In this document: positions 1-14,004 of the stretch, piece after piece | How the letters are laid out: each line of letters starts with the position of its first letter | Position numbering within the stretch: the first letter of the stretch is position 1 | From: Callipepla californica brunnescens | Taxonomy: Eukaryota; Chordata; Aves; Galliformes; Odontophoridae | Direction: 5' to 3' | Assembly: GCA_023055505.1 (NCBI GenBank) | Contig: JALIRH010000002.1 | Span: forward strand, 39,677,233 to 39,741,232 | DNA: 64,000 nt | The notes under the pieces: generated by a model | The model's database searches: none | The model's input: only the letters and a program-made list of their open reading frames with translations | What the model was told of the DNA's origin: nothing | Position numbers and translations under genes: made by a program

Positions 1-3000
1 CTTCTAAGTTTAAAAGCAAGCTTAAGTCTGAAGTCCTTACTATTCCTACATCTAAAGATTCTGCCATTTGAAATACGTGAGTAGCCTACTGAAATTCATG
101 AGACTAGCTGTGCTGAGGAAATGCTTGCTAGAAGCAGGCTTCCAGCATGGCGGCACGTAGTACAGCCACTGTCATGTATTTGGTTGGATTGCCAAGGGCA
201 CGTGGAGGGGATGCGTACATGTGATGTTTGGATTTGCTGTCTTATTAAGTCATTTAAGAGTGGAGAGTGTAGTATGCTTCTAGTTTGCCTAGCAGATCTT
301 GTAGTGAAATATAGGGATCTTCAGTTGGGATTTATTTTTGAATTTCCTCATCTCCAGATATTTTTCAAACATCCTTTTAAAAATGCGAGTTTGCGGTTAA
401 CCCTGGCTTACAAAAGTTAATTTAAAATAAACATTTAAAAATGAATTGGACACGCACTCAGATGATTTTGAATATTCTTCCAGAAGAATTACTACGTGTG
501 GATGCTCACTGTCAGAACTGCAAGTTACCTACATAACTGCATTGGGTTTTATATGGTCATTGTGAGGTTTATGGATTGGAAACGCTTTGAATAAATTATA
601 GCAACTTATTGAAGGCTAATTTGGAAAATGTATGGATTTGCATGGCAGATGACTCCTCTTTTTAGAGCCTCGGGTTTGGGCAGGGACAGGAAGTAAAGGT
701 TACAAGGCAGATTATCAGTGTGCAATTCGTAATAAAGGTTTGTGGACTGTGAGCTTTTTAGATCCATCACTTCAAATAGCTGGCTTTTAGGTTATGCTCA
801 AAAATTATGATGGGAAAAGTCTGTGAGAAAGTTATTTTGGGAAATGAAAGAATCTAAAACATGTTACTAAAAGGAGAATATCACTTCTGATCAACTGCTT
901 CTATAGCTGACTAGGTTGGTTCACTTAATTTGCATTTAAGAGAGAAGTGATCTAATCTCATAATTTTCTGCATTCATTATTCTAGAATTTAGAAAAGATA
1001 AAGTGTTATGCATAGGTACTGAAAACAGATGCAAAAGAATAAAATGCTGCATGGAGGACATCTATCCTGACTTTATCAAAGCCAGCCATCTATGTACACA
1101 TGGGAGGAGTAAGTGAAAATAAGATTTTTCACAGGAAAAGGAGCAAATGTATTTCTTGATTTGATTTAAAATACCTGAATTGGTTATTTATCATAAAGAA
1201 AATATTATAAGTAGGGTTTGTTTTTCAGAGCATAAATCGTTTTCCATATTAGTAAGCACTATTGGAAGGAAAACTGCACTTTACCAATCCCCATATAAAA
1301 ATATTTCAGATAGGTAAATTTGTTACCGCTCGGCAGCAAAAGGCACATTGTAAAACCTTCTGAAGCAAAACACTGCATATGTTGCCTAAATTCTTAAGAC
1401 AGAAGTTTGCCATTGAGCAAGGGAGCAGCTCATAAGCTATACATCATTTACATGGCATGTGGCCTAGCAGTATAGTTAGCTATTATGCAACAGAATCCTA
1501 TAGCAAAAATACAAAGGCGTGTTTTTAATGTACCACCTGATAGAGATTACTGCTGTTGTTCAGATGATCCCTGAGTAGTCCAAGCATGTACACTGCAGCT
1601 GCATCCAGTCCCAGGCGCATGCAGCCTGTGATTCAATGAATCCTGGCAATTTCAAAGAAAATAATATGAATTTTATGTTTTCCAAATCATGAGTAGTCTT
1701 CGGTATACTAACAAGTATGCAATGCTGTCTCATTAATTAAATAACTTTGTTTGAGACATATAAATATTTGCATGGGGAATTCACTTTATGCATTCATGAG
1801 ATGATCATGAGGAAAAATTCTCATGGTCGCAGGCCAAAAAAGGCTAAGTTGCTTGAATTAGACTCAAGCAGAAATGCATTAATCCAGAGTCACAAACCTC
1901 AAAGCTGTTCAAGATTTTTCTTGTCTGGAAATGCACCGAGTGCCTGGGAGCCTGCCTGCTCTACTGCCAGTTCCATGTGTGCTTGCTACCATGCGGCTTC
2001 TGTGCACGCCTCCTGTGAGAGGCCAGGCAGGGTGCCTTAACTACCTTGAAGATAGCAAGCAGAGTACAGTGGGACTCCTGGTTACGTTTAGTATATGTAC
2101 ATTGAAAGAAAATGGTCTGCTTGTAATCACATGGTTTAACAAAGTCCCCAGTACTCCATCTCTGCTTCTGAAAAATAGGAAGATATCATCTTATGTCCTT
2201 ATTGTAATGTTGTAGTTTATTTTGCAAAGAGTGAATAAACTAGTTGGTACATACAGCTTTTCTTTGATTAGATCAAGTTTCATTTAAAATTGCTCTAGCT
2301 TTACTCTTGTGGTTACCCGTATGTTATTAAAGCATTTTTTTCTTTTGGCATTTCCTTTGCGGGGAAGAGATTTGAACAAGAGTTTCAAGTTCCAAAATAA
2401 ATGAAGGATAGTTATTCTGGTCTAAACAAGAAAAACTGTGGTTGCCGTAGTCAGGATTGCAAACCAGATTTGGTTTAAGAAAATATTACATCAAACCCCA
2501 GGAGGCATTGAGGAAGGCAAGCGTTCACATGGAGATGCTGCACCATCACAGACCCTACACTCAGATCCTGGCTCTGCTCTCTTTCAGAGCCCCTTGCAGC
2601 CCAGTACTTTTTCTCTAGCACAGTTCTTCATCTCTAACTGCAGATATTAATATTTCATTTCTTCCTCCGTTTGTCTTACTTGCTTATTCAAATTGAAAGC
2701 TTGTCAGAACAGGGACTGAAAATCTCTTGGTATGTATACATCATGAAATAAAGTGGAAACCTGAGCTTGGCTTGGTCTCTCAGGATATCGTATGAAATAA
2801 TTTATATATAGATTTGTATATATATTAAAATAAATGGCACTTGTATGATATTTGAAAAATACAATTTTCCCAGAGTAAAATTATTACCTGTTTGGTTTTT
2901 TTTTGTTTTTTTTTTTTTTTTCCCACATAGACATCTAGAGAAAGCTGAATGTTAAAATGTGGTATATGTGAATGGTCCACTGTCCCACTGGCTGAGGGGG

Positions 3001-6000
3001 ATAAAATGTCTGCTGGCCAACAACAATTTTCTGGATATTTTGCACACCTAGAACATCACAGAGACATGAACCAGCAATAATATTATCACACCACAAAACC
3101 GACTGAATTTGGCACTTGTGAACAAAGACATTTTCAGAACAGATGCAACATCAGAATAAATTACTGTGCTAGTGGCAATGTATGCTTTCTACAGACAATT
3201 CTCTTTGTGTTTAAACAAGAAATACAAATCGTATGGCTGGATTTTTTCTTTTGAATAAATCAATTTTCTGAAGAGTTCAGGAATCTGAAAACATCATCTT
3301 AGCCCTGTTCAGTTTCACAGGCTCGTTTCATTCAGACCTTCTCTGCTGTTAGGATTTTGGGACCACAAGCCACAAAATGCCATTAAATATAGCCAAAATG
3401 CTTACATTGAGATGGTCAGGTTACCTGAAGACAACTACTCTTCAAAAAGATATTACTGGCTAAAATATGAACTACTGAAGAGAAATTCAGCCTTGCATCC
3501 AACACGTTGCCTTCCTTATATACTACTGTACTTCATTTTGCCAATACCACACAAGCTGATTTCCAAGTCTAGAAGTTGTGAGTAGGTCTCCATGATTTTT
3601 CTGTGATTCCAGTGAGAGGTACCCAGCGCTGTTCATGCTGTTCACTTTGTCTCCAAATAAATGTATGTAATTTTACAGTACAAAAGGTTATTTTTCATCA
3701 CCGGTAAGAGGGAAAAAGTAAGACACAAGATTAAATATTTTTTCTGTGATCCAAAAGATGGCATAAAATATATATGTAATATTTGATATGGTGACTCTGT
3801 CATCGTTCTGTTTTTTTGGCTACATGTTATTCTTCTAAAATCCACATTCTTAGTATTCTTTGAACACTAGCTCTAGCGTTCTATCTTCCACACCTGGGGA
3901 TTTCAGCTTTCAGAGTATTATTCCATCTGGAACATATAAATTTTGACCTTTTATCCTAAAAGCCAGATTTCAATAGGTTTTCGGAGTTCTACAGTCCACA
4001 TGGTACATTTCTTCCATATTTTAACAGCCTCAATGTGTTCCATAATTGGTTGATTAAAAATGTAAAAAGTTTGAGATAGAGAACAGTTTGTATTTCATGC
4101 ACCTCTGATATTTATACTTCAAACAGTTCTCTGACATTTTATTTGGTTCTTCTTCCAAATAAATAATTCAGATAACGTATAACATTTTTTGTAACTCGGG
4201 AATGAAAGTCAATACTATTCATAGTGCTGTTGACATGTCGTCTAGTAATTTATGGAATAATTATGACCATATTTGGAGATGCCTATTCCTTACATTTCTG
4301 ATCTGTCCTCCTCCCATACATCTTGACAATGTTGTTGTAATTCACGTATATTGTACAGACTGAATATATTTGAAGACAGACAATTCAATCCAGACAAATA
4401 CATTAAAAATATAACACAGCTGTTTGGAGCTCAAGTTCTCCATGGGAATTTAACAGTAGACATTTTGTTAGCAGTGAAGGAATTCTGCAATTCTACCCTT
4501 TATTCCTAATCCAGGAGACCATGAATGATCATTTGTACCGCATCGTTATCTAAATCTGCTTAAGCCTCTAAAGAATTCAGTTGATATATATCTGAAATGC
4601 TTTATTTCAAGAAGAGGGTGGTATGTAGCATTATATGCACTTGAAAATAATTCCTGAACAGCTTATCCCAACTTAATTTTAAACATCTAGCCTTACTTTA
4701 ATCACAGTTTTCTCAGATTTTGATTTTCTCAGTTAAAAGAACTACACAAATGTAGGAATTTATTTCCTGGTTAGTTCTTTATAACTCTTTTTAAGACTGT
4801 ATTTTGCAAGAGTTTGAAGCTTAAAAAGCCCCGATGACAGAAAGAGAGAAAACATTTCAAAGAGCAAAAAAGAACCCTGAACTGATGTTAGCACAGATTA
4901 AAGAATGGGGATTTAAACTCAAAGGAATAAAACCAGCGGGAATTTTGCCACTGACTTCATGAGGTGAGGATTTTCCAGCATTCTACCTTATCAGCTCAGT
5001 ATGTTGACTTTACACCTCTTATTTAAATTAATGTTTCCATAGTACATGGCTATTATTCCACGAGGCTTAGAATTTGCTAGAGAAGCAATGTTACCAAGTA
5101 AAAAGCACAATTAATGAAAGGCAGCACATGTAACGTATAAACCTACGTGTGTGTTGTGATTCATTATCATCTGAAAACAGTTCCATCAGAAGTGATGTGG
5201 CCATTCAATTTCTGAAACAGCTCATTTTCAAATTTTCATGAGAAATTAACAAATGTGTCATGTTTTCTGAACTGGGTAACTGAAAATATTCAAGTATCAT
5301 TATTGAATTTATTGAGAGCAATAATTAACATAAGGCTCTTCTGTTTAAATTGACAGCTTTCTTTGGGAGAGCATTCAAAATTTATTTAAACTAGTTCCTC
5401 ATGAAAACTAAGTATTAATTACAAAATTACTACTCCATAATAGCACTCTAGAAAAATGCAAATCAGATGCAGAAAAAAATTGGCATGTTTAATTGTTTTT
5501 CTGTAGTACTCATTTTCTTTCATCATAAAAGAACACTGGATTACTTTCATTAACAAATAAATTTCAGTAATATAAGAGCATTTAAAATCCTTGGCTGCCG
5601 CTTGGACGTATCTTATGACAGTTACCTGATTATTGCCAGAACTGAAAGAATAATCCATATCTGGATGCTGACCAAAAATTGAGCCCAGAGAAAACATATA
5701 TAAAATAATCAGAGATAGATTAGTGTTACAATTACATACCACTTGCTAAGCAGAATTGTTAGGAAATGCGGTGGTACAATAGGCATTTCTGAGTGACTTT
5801 ATTTTAATTATTTAATTTAATTGTATGTGGAGGGAAATGTTGTTTCTATTTGTTAATCTCCAGTTAGATATTTTTCTTGTGGAAAGTCACAGAACAAAAT
5901 AACTGATTTAGGAGTGTGTTCTTTGTTTAAACGCAACAGAATATAGAGATTACAGAAAAACCTCAGTGCATCAATATATAAATATATAGACTTCCTATAC

Positions 6001-7231
6001 CAATGAATGTTTTAGATTATTTCCATACATATAACAGCTTTAAAAATTACCACAGACAGTGTTATTTTGGGAACACTTGCTCTTTTTAGAACAGTCTGCA
6101 GAGCAAATGTTATTAATAAATTGTGAGTCCTCAGATGAAGACGTGATAGGTAATGTATTTCCTCACTGAATGCTCACATGACCAACACAATATTATTCTG
6201 TGTAGGTTTTGGTTTTGTAGAATGTGAAGTCATTACAGGAGAGCTCTTCATAGAAATGAAAAGATAAATTTGAATATGTGTGTTTTCTGAAAATACCATT
6301 ATGGTGCAGAAGCAAAAGAGGTCTATTTCATCAGCAGGAAACTATTGCCTTCACTAAGGGAAAAAAGGAAAACGTTTCAATTTGATACTTTTTTTAATAC
6401 CATTTCACTATAAACATAAGCATTACATTTGGAAATTTGGGTTTAGAATGACATCTCTTCCTCTATTTGCATTTTATTAAAACTAAAAAAATAATAAAAA
6501 AATAAAAATAAAACACAATCAGCTGTATCTACTTTCTTATTTTATTTCAGATAACTCTTCTATCAGCCAAGAACTGATTCTTGAGACTCTGCTGTGTTCC
6601 CTGTGGATTGAATCCCTCTGGGTTCTCGTTTATTCTCCAGCAAAGTAGGTAAAAATCTAAATGATAAAATAGTGAATCTTCATTTAATTAAAATTCTAGG
6701 TAGAGCACTACAGAGCTTCTGGGAAGATTTTTCACTCTCAAGATACGAGCAGTGTTAGCACTTTCTGGGAACTCCAAACATTGCATCAGTTAGTTCTATT
6801 TTACTAAATTTATAAGAGCCTTCAGTTAATCTTTTTTTTTTTGCCACAGTATTTTTTAAATCATGGTCCTGGAGGATCTTGCTATAGAGCCTTTTTATCC
6901 AGAAAAGTAATTTTGTTTGAAATATGAGGATGTTAGAAATTGTAACTGTGGCATATTCAGGTGTAAATGCAATACAATTAAGTGCATTTTTAATTACTGT
7001 ATAGAAAGTAAGCTCTTTTTTTCTTCTTCTTTTTTTTTTTCCCCTAATGGTATGAGTTTTTGGTAAGTCTACATGGCTTTTTTTTTTTTCATTTAAAGTA
7101 GACATCTGCAGTCGCTTAAAAAAGTATTTAGTAAGTGTTGCAAATAGTAAAAGCAATGATTGTAAGATAGTAGTTTACATGCTGGTGCAGATCAGTATGA
7201 TTGGGGAATGCATTTTTTCCATTCTCTTCCT

Positions 7232-7232
7232 T

Positions 7233-7263
<31 letters not shown>

Positions 7264-7278
7264 GTGTATGTACATATA
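7232..7278. repeat. (TA)n-(TG)n microsatellite
   Basis: A run of TA dinucleotides from about 7,233 to 7,248 passes directly into a TG run to about 7,268 and then degenerate TATG/TACA. It is a compound microsatellite, likely to vary in length. Confidence 0.9.
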
Positions 7279-9812
7279 CTTCTAGGCAATTTAGACAGTG
7301 AAATAATTCATGAGCATAACAGACAAAATAAACCAAAGAAAACTCTACTGCTATTTCTCTACCATGTGATGAAAACCTTCAGAACACTTTCTTTTTATGT
7401 GTTATTCAGTGTTGTGTTCTCACCAGGTACTGTACCATCAGAATACATTGTAAAGAGAAAAACAAAATGTTTATCAATAATATGGTGGTAATGAGGTGAC
7501 ATAAGAATGCTACTTTCTCCAACTAAAATAAACAATATTAAAGGATAGGCATTTCTGAATTACGGGAAATTTTAATGAGACTGAAAGTTTGTTATATTTG
7601 TAGCAAAAATCACTGAAATTCAGGGGGAAAAAAACTCTCTGTGTTAGATTCTTTATAAGTTTTCCTATGAGGGCTCTTTTAATTAGATTTCAAACTATAA
7701 AGTATAATTAAGGGCACAAGAGCATTGCTTCTGTGTGTGCACAAGTCACTGTCAGTACTCGTGATTTAAGGCTTTGAATTATATCAGAAACATGCTAATA
7801 GTTAGAAAACAATATACTGTAAAATGCTTAATCTGCTTTCTTTTGGAAAGCCAATCAAAACTATGCAATATTAAGACCTCAGGCCTTCTGTGACAGAAGT
7901 CTGGAATGGCAGTTCAAACCGGGGAAATGCGGTTTGGGGTCTATCAATCGCAGTCTGAAGAAAACAGAGAATGTTATGAGAGCCATTATTCTTTTTATCC
8001 TCTTCAAGTGTTTTCCCAGCGTTTCATTTAAGCTATATAACAAATACATGAAAAAATCATTCCTTTCTGTATGTGGGATATAAGATAGAAATATTGGCAA
8101 GACATCAGCTTTTAGGCAGCTTCCAAGTTGGTAAACATTTCTGGTTGCCAACAATGCACTTTGGGAGATATTTGCATTGGCTGTTTTTCTCATTGTTATG
8201 TTTATTGTAAATTCTACAGGAAAGCTGATAAAAACATCTCATGTTTACACCACTGCTTTCTGCTGCTGTTGTTATTATATTGTGTATAAACATAGTTTCC
8301 ATCTATATCTGGTAAACAGGCTATCACAGTGCATGGTTTTGTTCTGTTTCTCAGTTGTGAGGCAAGCATGAAAGGATATGGATGATTTTCTGTATTAATT
8401 GGAGTGTCTTAGGTTAAAAAAATATTTAAAGGATATGTGTTATTCATTGTTTTGGGGTTTTTCTTCTCTTCTGTGTGGGAATGGTTTTGAATATGGGAGT
8501 GTGTATATGTTAATTCACTCACTAGTAGCCTGGGGAAGGTTTCTTTGTCCTCAGTGGGCATCGGATGCCATTTAGCATGAAGATTCGCAGTACTATGCTG
8601 TTGAAAAGTCAGAATTTTGAAAAGAGAAGTCATGACAGTGAGTCGGTGGAATAGCAACTGGTATCGCTCTTGCTAATGGATCATTTCTAGATCGGACTGG
8701 TGACAATCGTACACCAATGTGCATTTGTCTGTATTTTGTAGAAACACAGATCAATATTTTAGTAGTTCTTATACACGGATGTATTTCTTGTGAAAAATGC
8801 AAAGATCCTAATTCTCATCAGGCTTAAATGAATGTTCTGGTTTTGCTTATTTTCCTAAAATTGACTCTTATGTCATGTCTAAGTCTAGGATTCAGGATTT
8901 TCCAGTCTATAACTTATCTTTAAATGATTAGAAAGTCAACTAAAATTTTACAAACAGTATTATTTCCCTGCCATGCAGTGATGTATTTCTGTATGTATTA
9001 TTAATGCCTTGGTTGCTACTGTCTCTTTTAAATTACTTTGTACTATGCCTGTAGCATGTGTTTGTGTGCATTATCTTCACGTGCCTCATCTTGTTCTCCT
9101 GCTCTCATCTGAGGGGGGGAACTTTTCTATTCAAAATCAAGACTGCAGCTTCTGGGTTATTAACAACTCTGTCACAAGAATTTGCATCTGCTACCCCATT
9201 GTGATGGTGAGACAATGTCTGTCTCACCGTATCCTGTATTTTGATACCAGATATGATCTGTATCATTTGTTCAACACAAACTACCTAGGCTCAGATGAGT
9301 AACTCTGTCCCTTTACTGACAGTTTCTTTTAGGCTTACATGAATTGACAGCACTTACATAAAAAGAGACACACGAGTATCACGCAGAACTCCACTCACTG
9401 TTAGATAACACAACAGAGATCGTGTTTCTGTACATGGAGACAATGACTCCACAGAAATGTTTCTGCTGGTCATGGTACCTGTGATGCAGCATGTGGAAAG
9501 TTACACTTTCACAAGAGGTCATGGTAACATTCCAGTGCAGGAATATTAGTTTAGGCAGCCAAGACACCATTTTTAAGTACAACATTTGGCTTTTCAGCAT
9601 CGTCATACCACAGCCTGTTCTAAAGAGTTGCATGAATAATTGAGTATTTGCTTTTGCGGCCAAAGTGAAAGATGTGTGTGGTGGAAATGAGTCATGAAGA
9701 ACCAAATTGTGGCTTTTCACAGTAAATATGAGGAAGTTTTATGCAAGTTAAAAATTCTGTTTGTTCTGTAATAATGTTTTCATTTTCAGGCACTAGGAAG
9801 AAAAGGATATAT

Positions 9813-9814
9813 AG

Positions 9815-9849
<35 letters not shown>

Positions 9850-9862
9850 CATGTATGTATAC
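9813..9862. repeat. (CA)n-(TA)n microsatellite
   Basis: About 13 AC units (9,815-9,840) are followed by four AT units and imperfect ATGTATGTATAC. The tract directly precedes a CR1 fragment. Confidence 0.92.
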
Positions 9863-9863
9863 A

Positions 9864-9921
9864 CAGCCTTCCAGTACCAGAAGGGGGCCTACAGGAAAGC
9901 TGGGGAGGGACATTGTCCCTT
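9864..9921 (+). mobile_element. CR1 LINE fragment, truncated at both ends
   Basis: The words GCCTTCCAGTACC, AGAAGGGGGCCTACAGGAAAG and CTGGGGAGGGACATTG match the segment of chicken CR1 that lies about 250 bp before its 3' end, as I remember it. The rest of the element, including the 3' repeat, is absent, which is unusual because CR1 copies are normally truncated only at the 5' side. Confidence 0.7.
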
Positions 9922-12281
9922 CAACACACTAGCAGTTCCTCAAGTTGTGCTTTGCACAACTTACTATGTTAAAGATAATTAATTTTGCACTGTTTGATTT
10001 GTTGAAAGCAGATGATAGAAAACTTGATCATGAATTCTGTTTTCCCGCATAAGACATTACTGCATTATTAACTTTTTGCTTAAAGGCTGAAAATATCAAA
10101 CCACCTTAGAAGGCAATCTTAGGGTCTAGCTTTGTTCTACAAATGTACTTAATGAAACAACCCACTGCTAAACAAGTAGATTTTCTCCTTATATCTGCTA
10201 ACACATCATAATATCTTGGGAAGGGACTTCATCTTTATATATCCCTGCTAGCACTGCAGGGTGACTTGGGTTGTCTTGTTTCTAGCACACTGCCAAAATT
10301 TGTGTTAAGTTATAGTCAGTTATGTTTTCCATATATGTAATTAAATACACAACTTGCACAGTTAATAGAATTTAATAGTAATTAAGGATGAAAAAAGAAG
10401 TAGAAATTAAGAAGGGAATAAAAGTTTTCACGTTACCAAAATCCTAGTTCAAAGTAGTTTCAGCCAATTGAGACAGGGCACCCCCATTCCATTCCTTCAG
10501 GTCTAGCACAGAATGATAGCACAGAAAGGATGTTGTTGTGTTGTTGGGTGCAAACTCAGGAGCTGAGTTTTTGAGTTTGTTGCTTTTAGGCACCTCATTC
10601 TGAAGGAAAGCATTAGGCTAATTTCCTAGTCTCCAGTTAGGTGCAGAAATACTGATGTAGTGGCTCTTCTGACATGGCCAAACTTCTCTGCAATAACTGC
10701 TCTTTCATCTTCCCTTTTAGTGGAAAAGACACATAATGCTGTTTGCTTTTTTAACTTAACTTTGTTAGTCATACACGTAAAAAAAATCTCATTTACGCTG
10801 CAGAAAATTAAAGAAGTGGATCCTGAATTTCAGTATTGGAACTCAACATTCAGTTCCGAGGTGTAACCTGCTTACAGTTTCAGCACATTCTGCTGCAGGG
10901 TATGCGGGCTGGAGTAAATGGCACAGATGGTACCAAATTTTCAAATTCTCCTGTTTCTGCAATATACACAGCATGAAAATCATCTGCCCTTCCTTTATGT
11001 ATGGATTGATTTTACTATATGTTTTACTGACAATAATGAAGAAAAATAATAGTTGTGGGCAGTGGGAAAAGACTACGGAATAGTAAAATAATCTGTATTT
11101 TAAAGTAATGGTAATTTTTCTGCAATATTCTTCACTGTCTCACTTTACATTCTGTGGATTATAAAACAAATGTATAAAAACCCTCAAAACCATGGCATAT
11201 AGTACATGTCCAGGATTTTTCTAGCTCTTTTAAGATCCTGATCATTCTTTAATGAAAGTGAAAGGATATAAGAGATGCAGACATGTTCACTGGACATGCT
11301 ATTGCACTAATCAGTAGTTGATGATCTGCATATCTTTTTGATGTTCGTATTATGTATGTCTACAATTTTGTAATTCTAAAACCTATTATGCGGCTTACTT
11401 ATGAGTAAAACATTACATACTTAGTCCTGCTTCTTTTGAACAACACTGATGCTACTTTTGAAGGCATACAGCTGTAAGAAAAACCTTTGTGCTATTCTAA
11501 TATTAAAAAAAAAACCCTACCAGAAAATACTTTCTATGAGATTAATGAATATATTAATACACTTTTGAAGCTTTATTCCCATTAATGAATAAAATATGGA
11601 GTTAACTACAAAGACATTCAACTTTTGGGTAAATCTAGTTTTTTACTAGCACAGTCTAAATTTTTAAAAATATATTAGACATGACAGCTATCTAAATTAT
11701 TTTTTTAAATATTTGTTCAGGAAATTCTACAACTAAGGATGACCACAGGAGTCTTCTGGTAACAATCAAAAGATGAGACAATATATCTCACAATAGCTAC
11801 CAAGATCGATAAGTACTGTGTAAGATCAAACACATTAACACTGAAACTTGTCATAAATCTGTGATTCAAAAGAGCTCCCTTCACCACTTCAAAAGTGGTT
11901 TTCTTTTTCCTTGGAAAAGCCTAGAAGATGGCAGAAATTGTGCATTGTCAAATAAGTAGTGACAAATCTCAATATGAGAAACATGTGCAATAACCATGGT
12001 GGTCAGAGGCCTCGGATTTAGCTTGAGAATCTAAAAATGTACTCTCTCCTCTCTTCCTTCTTGGTACATAATTATCTCAAGGTTAAAATTGTGATTTCAA
12101 AGCCTATCTAGGAAGATGGTATTAGTTCTCCTGCTGTCTCATGGCTTTCTAGAGTACTAAAGAGTTTTATTTTGTTGTTGTGCTGTTCCAAAGGGTATCT
12201 ATTTTGAGATATCTATTTCAATGCAACATCATCAGAGAACTAAGGATTCTGTGACAATGTTCTTAATCCCTCTCACTGGAT

Positions 12282-12640
12282 GAATCACAGCACCCCAGAA
12301 TGGCTGAGGCTGGCAGGGCCCTGTGTGTCCATTGGGCCCAACCCCGCTGCAGCAGGGACACCAGAGCAGGGGCCCAGGCCCACGTCCAGGCGGCTGCTGA
12401 GGGTCTGTGAGGAGCAGACCCCACACACGGCCTCTGGGCAGCCTGTGCCGCTGCTCCATCACCTGCACTGCACAGAAGTGCTCCTGGTGCTCTGAAAGAG
12501 CCTCCTGTACTCCAGGGTGTGCACACTGCCTCTTGTTCTGGCACTGGGCACCACTGAGAAGAGCCTGGCTCTTCTCAGAAGAAGCAGCCCTCTCTTCCAT
12601 AGGCTGAACAGCCCCCGCTCTCAGCCTCCCCGCACAACTG
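12282..12640 (-). mobile_element. CR1 LINE copy, reverse orientation, GC-rich
   Basis: Starting at AATCACAGCACCCCAGAATGG, this matches the reverse complement of a CR1 3' region. It contains GGGCAGCCTGTGCC, the stretch reading CACTGGGCACCACTGAGAAG, and AGGCTGAACAGCCCC. The open frames on both strands here (for example a 139-codon minus frame at 12,232-12,651) come from the repeat and are not genes. The element ends where the CpG island begins. Its boundary at the island side is uncertain by some tens of bases. Confidence 0.8.
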
Positions 12641-12920
12641 GGACCGTTCATTTTGGAGAACGGGAGGCCGAGGGGAGCCTTTATTCGCTCAGAACGGAGG
12701 CCCGGGCCGTCTCCACGCCCCCGCTGCCAGGGGAACGGCCGCCGGCCGCCCCCTCATCACTCAGCGCGCGGCGGAGCCGTGAGTAGCGGGAAGCGGGGCT
12801 GCCGCCGCCGGCGGTGGGGAGGGCAGCGGCCGGGACGGCGTGTGCGGCACTGCCTGCCTGCGTCGGGGAGAGGGGCTGCTGTGGCTGGGGCGAGCGCGCC
12901 GAGCTTTCCAGTGCGTGACT
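12641..12920 (+). promoter_or_regulatory. CpG-island promoter, probable 5' end of the CCDC178-like gene
   Basis: This is the only strongly GC-rich unique sequence in the window, with roughly three dozen CpG dinucleotides by eye between 12,645 and 12,915. I see no TATA box. A TGACTCA element (AP-1-like) lies near 12,915. A consensus donor GTGAGT at 12,779-12,784 lies inside the island, as expected for a first non-coding exon. The coding exons downstream are on the plus strand, so transcription to the right is inferred. Bidirectional activity cannot be excluded. Confidence 0.75.
12660..12778 (+). other. CCDC178: Probable 5' untranslated exon 1
   Basis: The 3' border is the donor at 12,779 (CCGTGAGT context) within the CpG island. 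The transcription start is not visible; the left coordinate is only a placeholder inside the island. The exon has no long frame that joins to the downstream coding exons. Confidence 0.45.
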
Positions 12921-13076
12921 CAGAGAGAGTACTCAGCCTTCTGTTTCAAACACGCTTTGCTTGACTTCTTTACTGAAGTCATTGCATTACGTGAGTCTGA
13001 GATTAAAGTTCAGATTTTTTGCCCCTCGGAGCTTATAGCAATTATTCTCTGGTTGTTTTTTTTCCTCTCTTTATAG

Positions 13077-13184
13077 AAAACAACATGCCTGAGGCTAAAA
13101 AACACAGGACTTGGTGTGAAAGTTGTACCAGAGTTATCTTCCCAAAGCCCTGCGGTTATTGTTTGAAGAATGGAGTTTCTCTCC
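13077..13184 (+). other. CCDC178: Probable 5' exon 2 with an upstream ORF
   Basis: A pyrimidine-rich acceptor (TTTCCTCTCTTTATAG) ends at 13,076. An ATG at 13,085 opens a 39-codon frame that stops at 13,204 if unspliced. The right border is uncertain: the best donor I see is GTAATA at 13,185, which puts this ATG out of frame with the main protein. A poor donor, GTTATC at 13,133, would instead join it in frame to exon A and add an N-terminal extension. I treat it as a leader exon with an upstream ORF, not as coding. Confidence 0.4.
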
Positions 13185-14004
13185 GTAATAGCTCTGCATC
13201 GTAGCAGACTTTGATCATAGTTTGAAAACCATATGGAAAATAGGGGCAGCTGTTACCGCAGCGATGCGAACTGGTCTCTGATTCCCATCTGTCTTGTTAT
13301 TTCTTTGGGAAAATAATTAATGAGGAGTAGGGGAAATAGTGGCAGGTTTAGTGAACGTGCCTTCGCTCACAGTGGTGTGACGTTCTGGTCATATTCCAGT
13401 TGTTGGAACTTGGGTGAATGTTGATGAAATATGTATCCAACACGTTACAGCATCAGCTGTCACACTTCACCAGAATATAGCCCCATCTTGCTAGTTCTTC
13501 CCTATTGGTCGCACTGAGATGTGGTTTGGAAGTAGAGAGATTGATCATGTTCCCAAGTGAAAATCCATTATGTGATCATGTCGATTAGGGAACTAAGCTA
13601 TTCTTTCAGATTGCCCTGCTTGTGAAATGTACTATGCTTGCTAACACAATGAAATACTTTTTGAATATGCTTTTGGGAATTTAGAGGGCTGCTAGGGTTT
13701 TGGAGGTGTTTGATCTGCAGCCTTTTAAGGTTGCTCCTCATGGAGTTGCAGCTTCTTTCTTTAGTGAGATATATAGTACCAGTGTTAAATAAAGAAATCA
13801 GTTTCAGTTTGAGCATGAAATAGAGAACTTTCTTACTCCTCTTTCAGTACTTGCTGCAGTTTTGGATTAAATTATTATGAGGAAGATTGAGATCCATACA
13901 AAAATAGCTACTGCAGTATTTGTCCCCAGATACTTAGTATCATCTGTTTAAATCCCATGGCAGTTTTAGTGAAACTGATTTCAATAACAATGAAATTATT
14001 TTCC

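Larger units (their letters stand above)
1..12281. other. Intergenic region upstream of the gene, no coding sequence recognised
   Basis: This AT-rich DNA has no chain of exons that I can support. Open frames here are short, low-complexity or without splice context. It holds a (TA)n(TG)n tract near 7,232, a (CA)n tract near 9,815, an A-rich stretch at about 6,484-6,512 and one CR1 scrap at about 9,864-9,921. In human, the 5' end of CCDC178 faces ASXL3 across a large gap, so distal regulatory elements could lie here. None can be identified from sequence alone. Confidence 0.6.

Noticed and set aside
1747..2215. Two overlapping plus frames of 97 and 94 codons
   Set aside because: Different frames over the same DNA, no recognisable motif, no splice context.
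6755..7156. 133-codon minus frame upstream of the gene
   Set aside because: Its lysine-rich parts are translated poly-T tracts; no splice or promoter context.
12232..12651. 139-codon minus frame and several overlapping plus frames
   Set aside because: They coincide with a GC-rich CR1 copy and the CpG island; the long open frames follow from base composition and no known protein pattern is seen.
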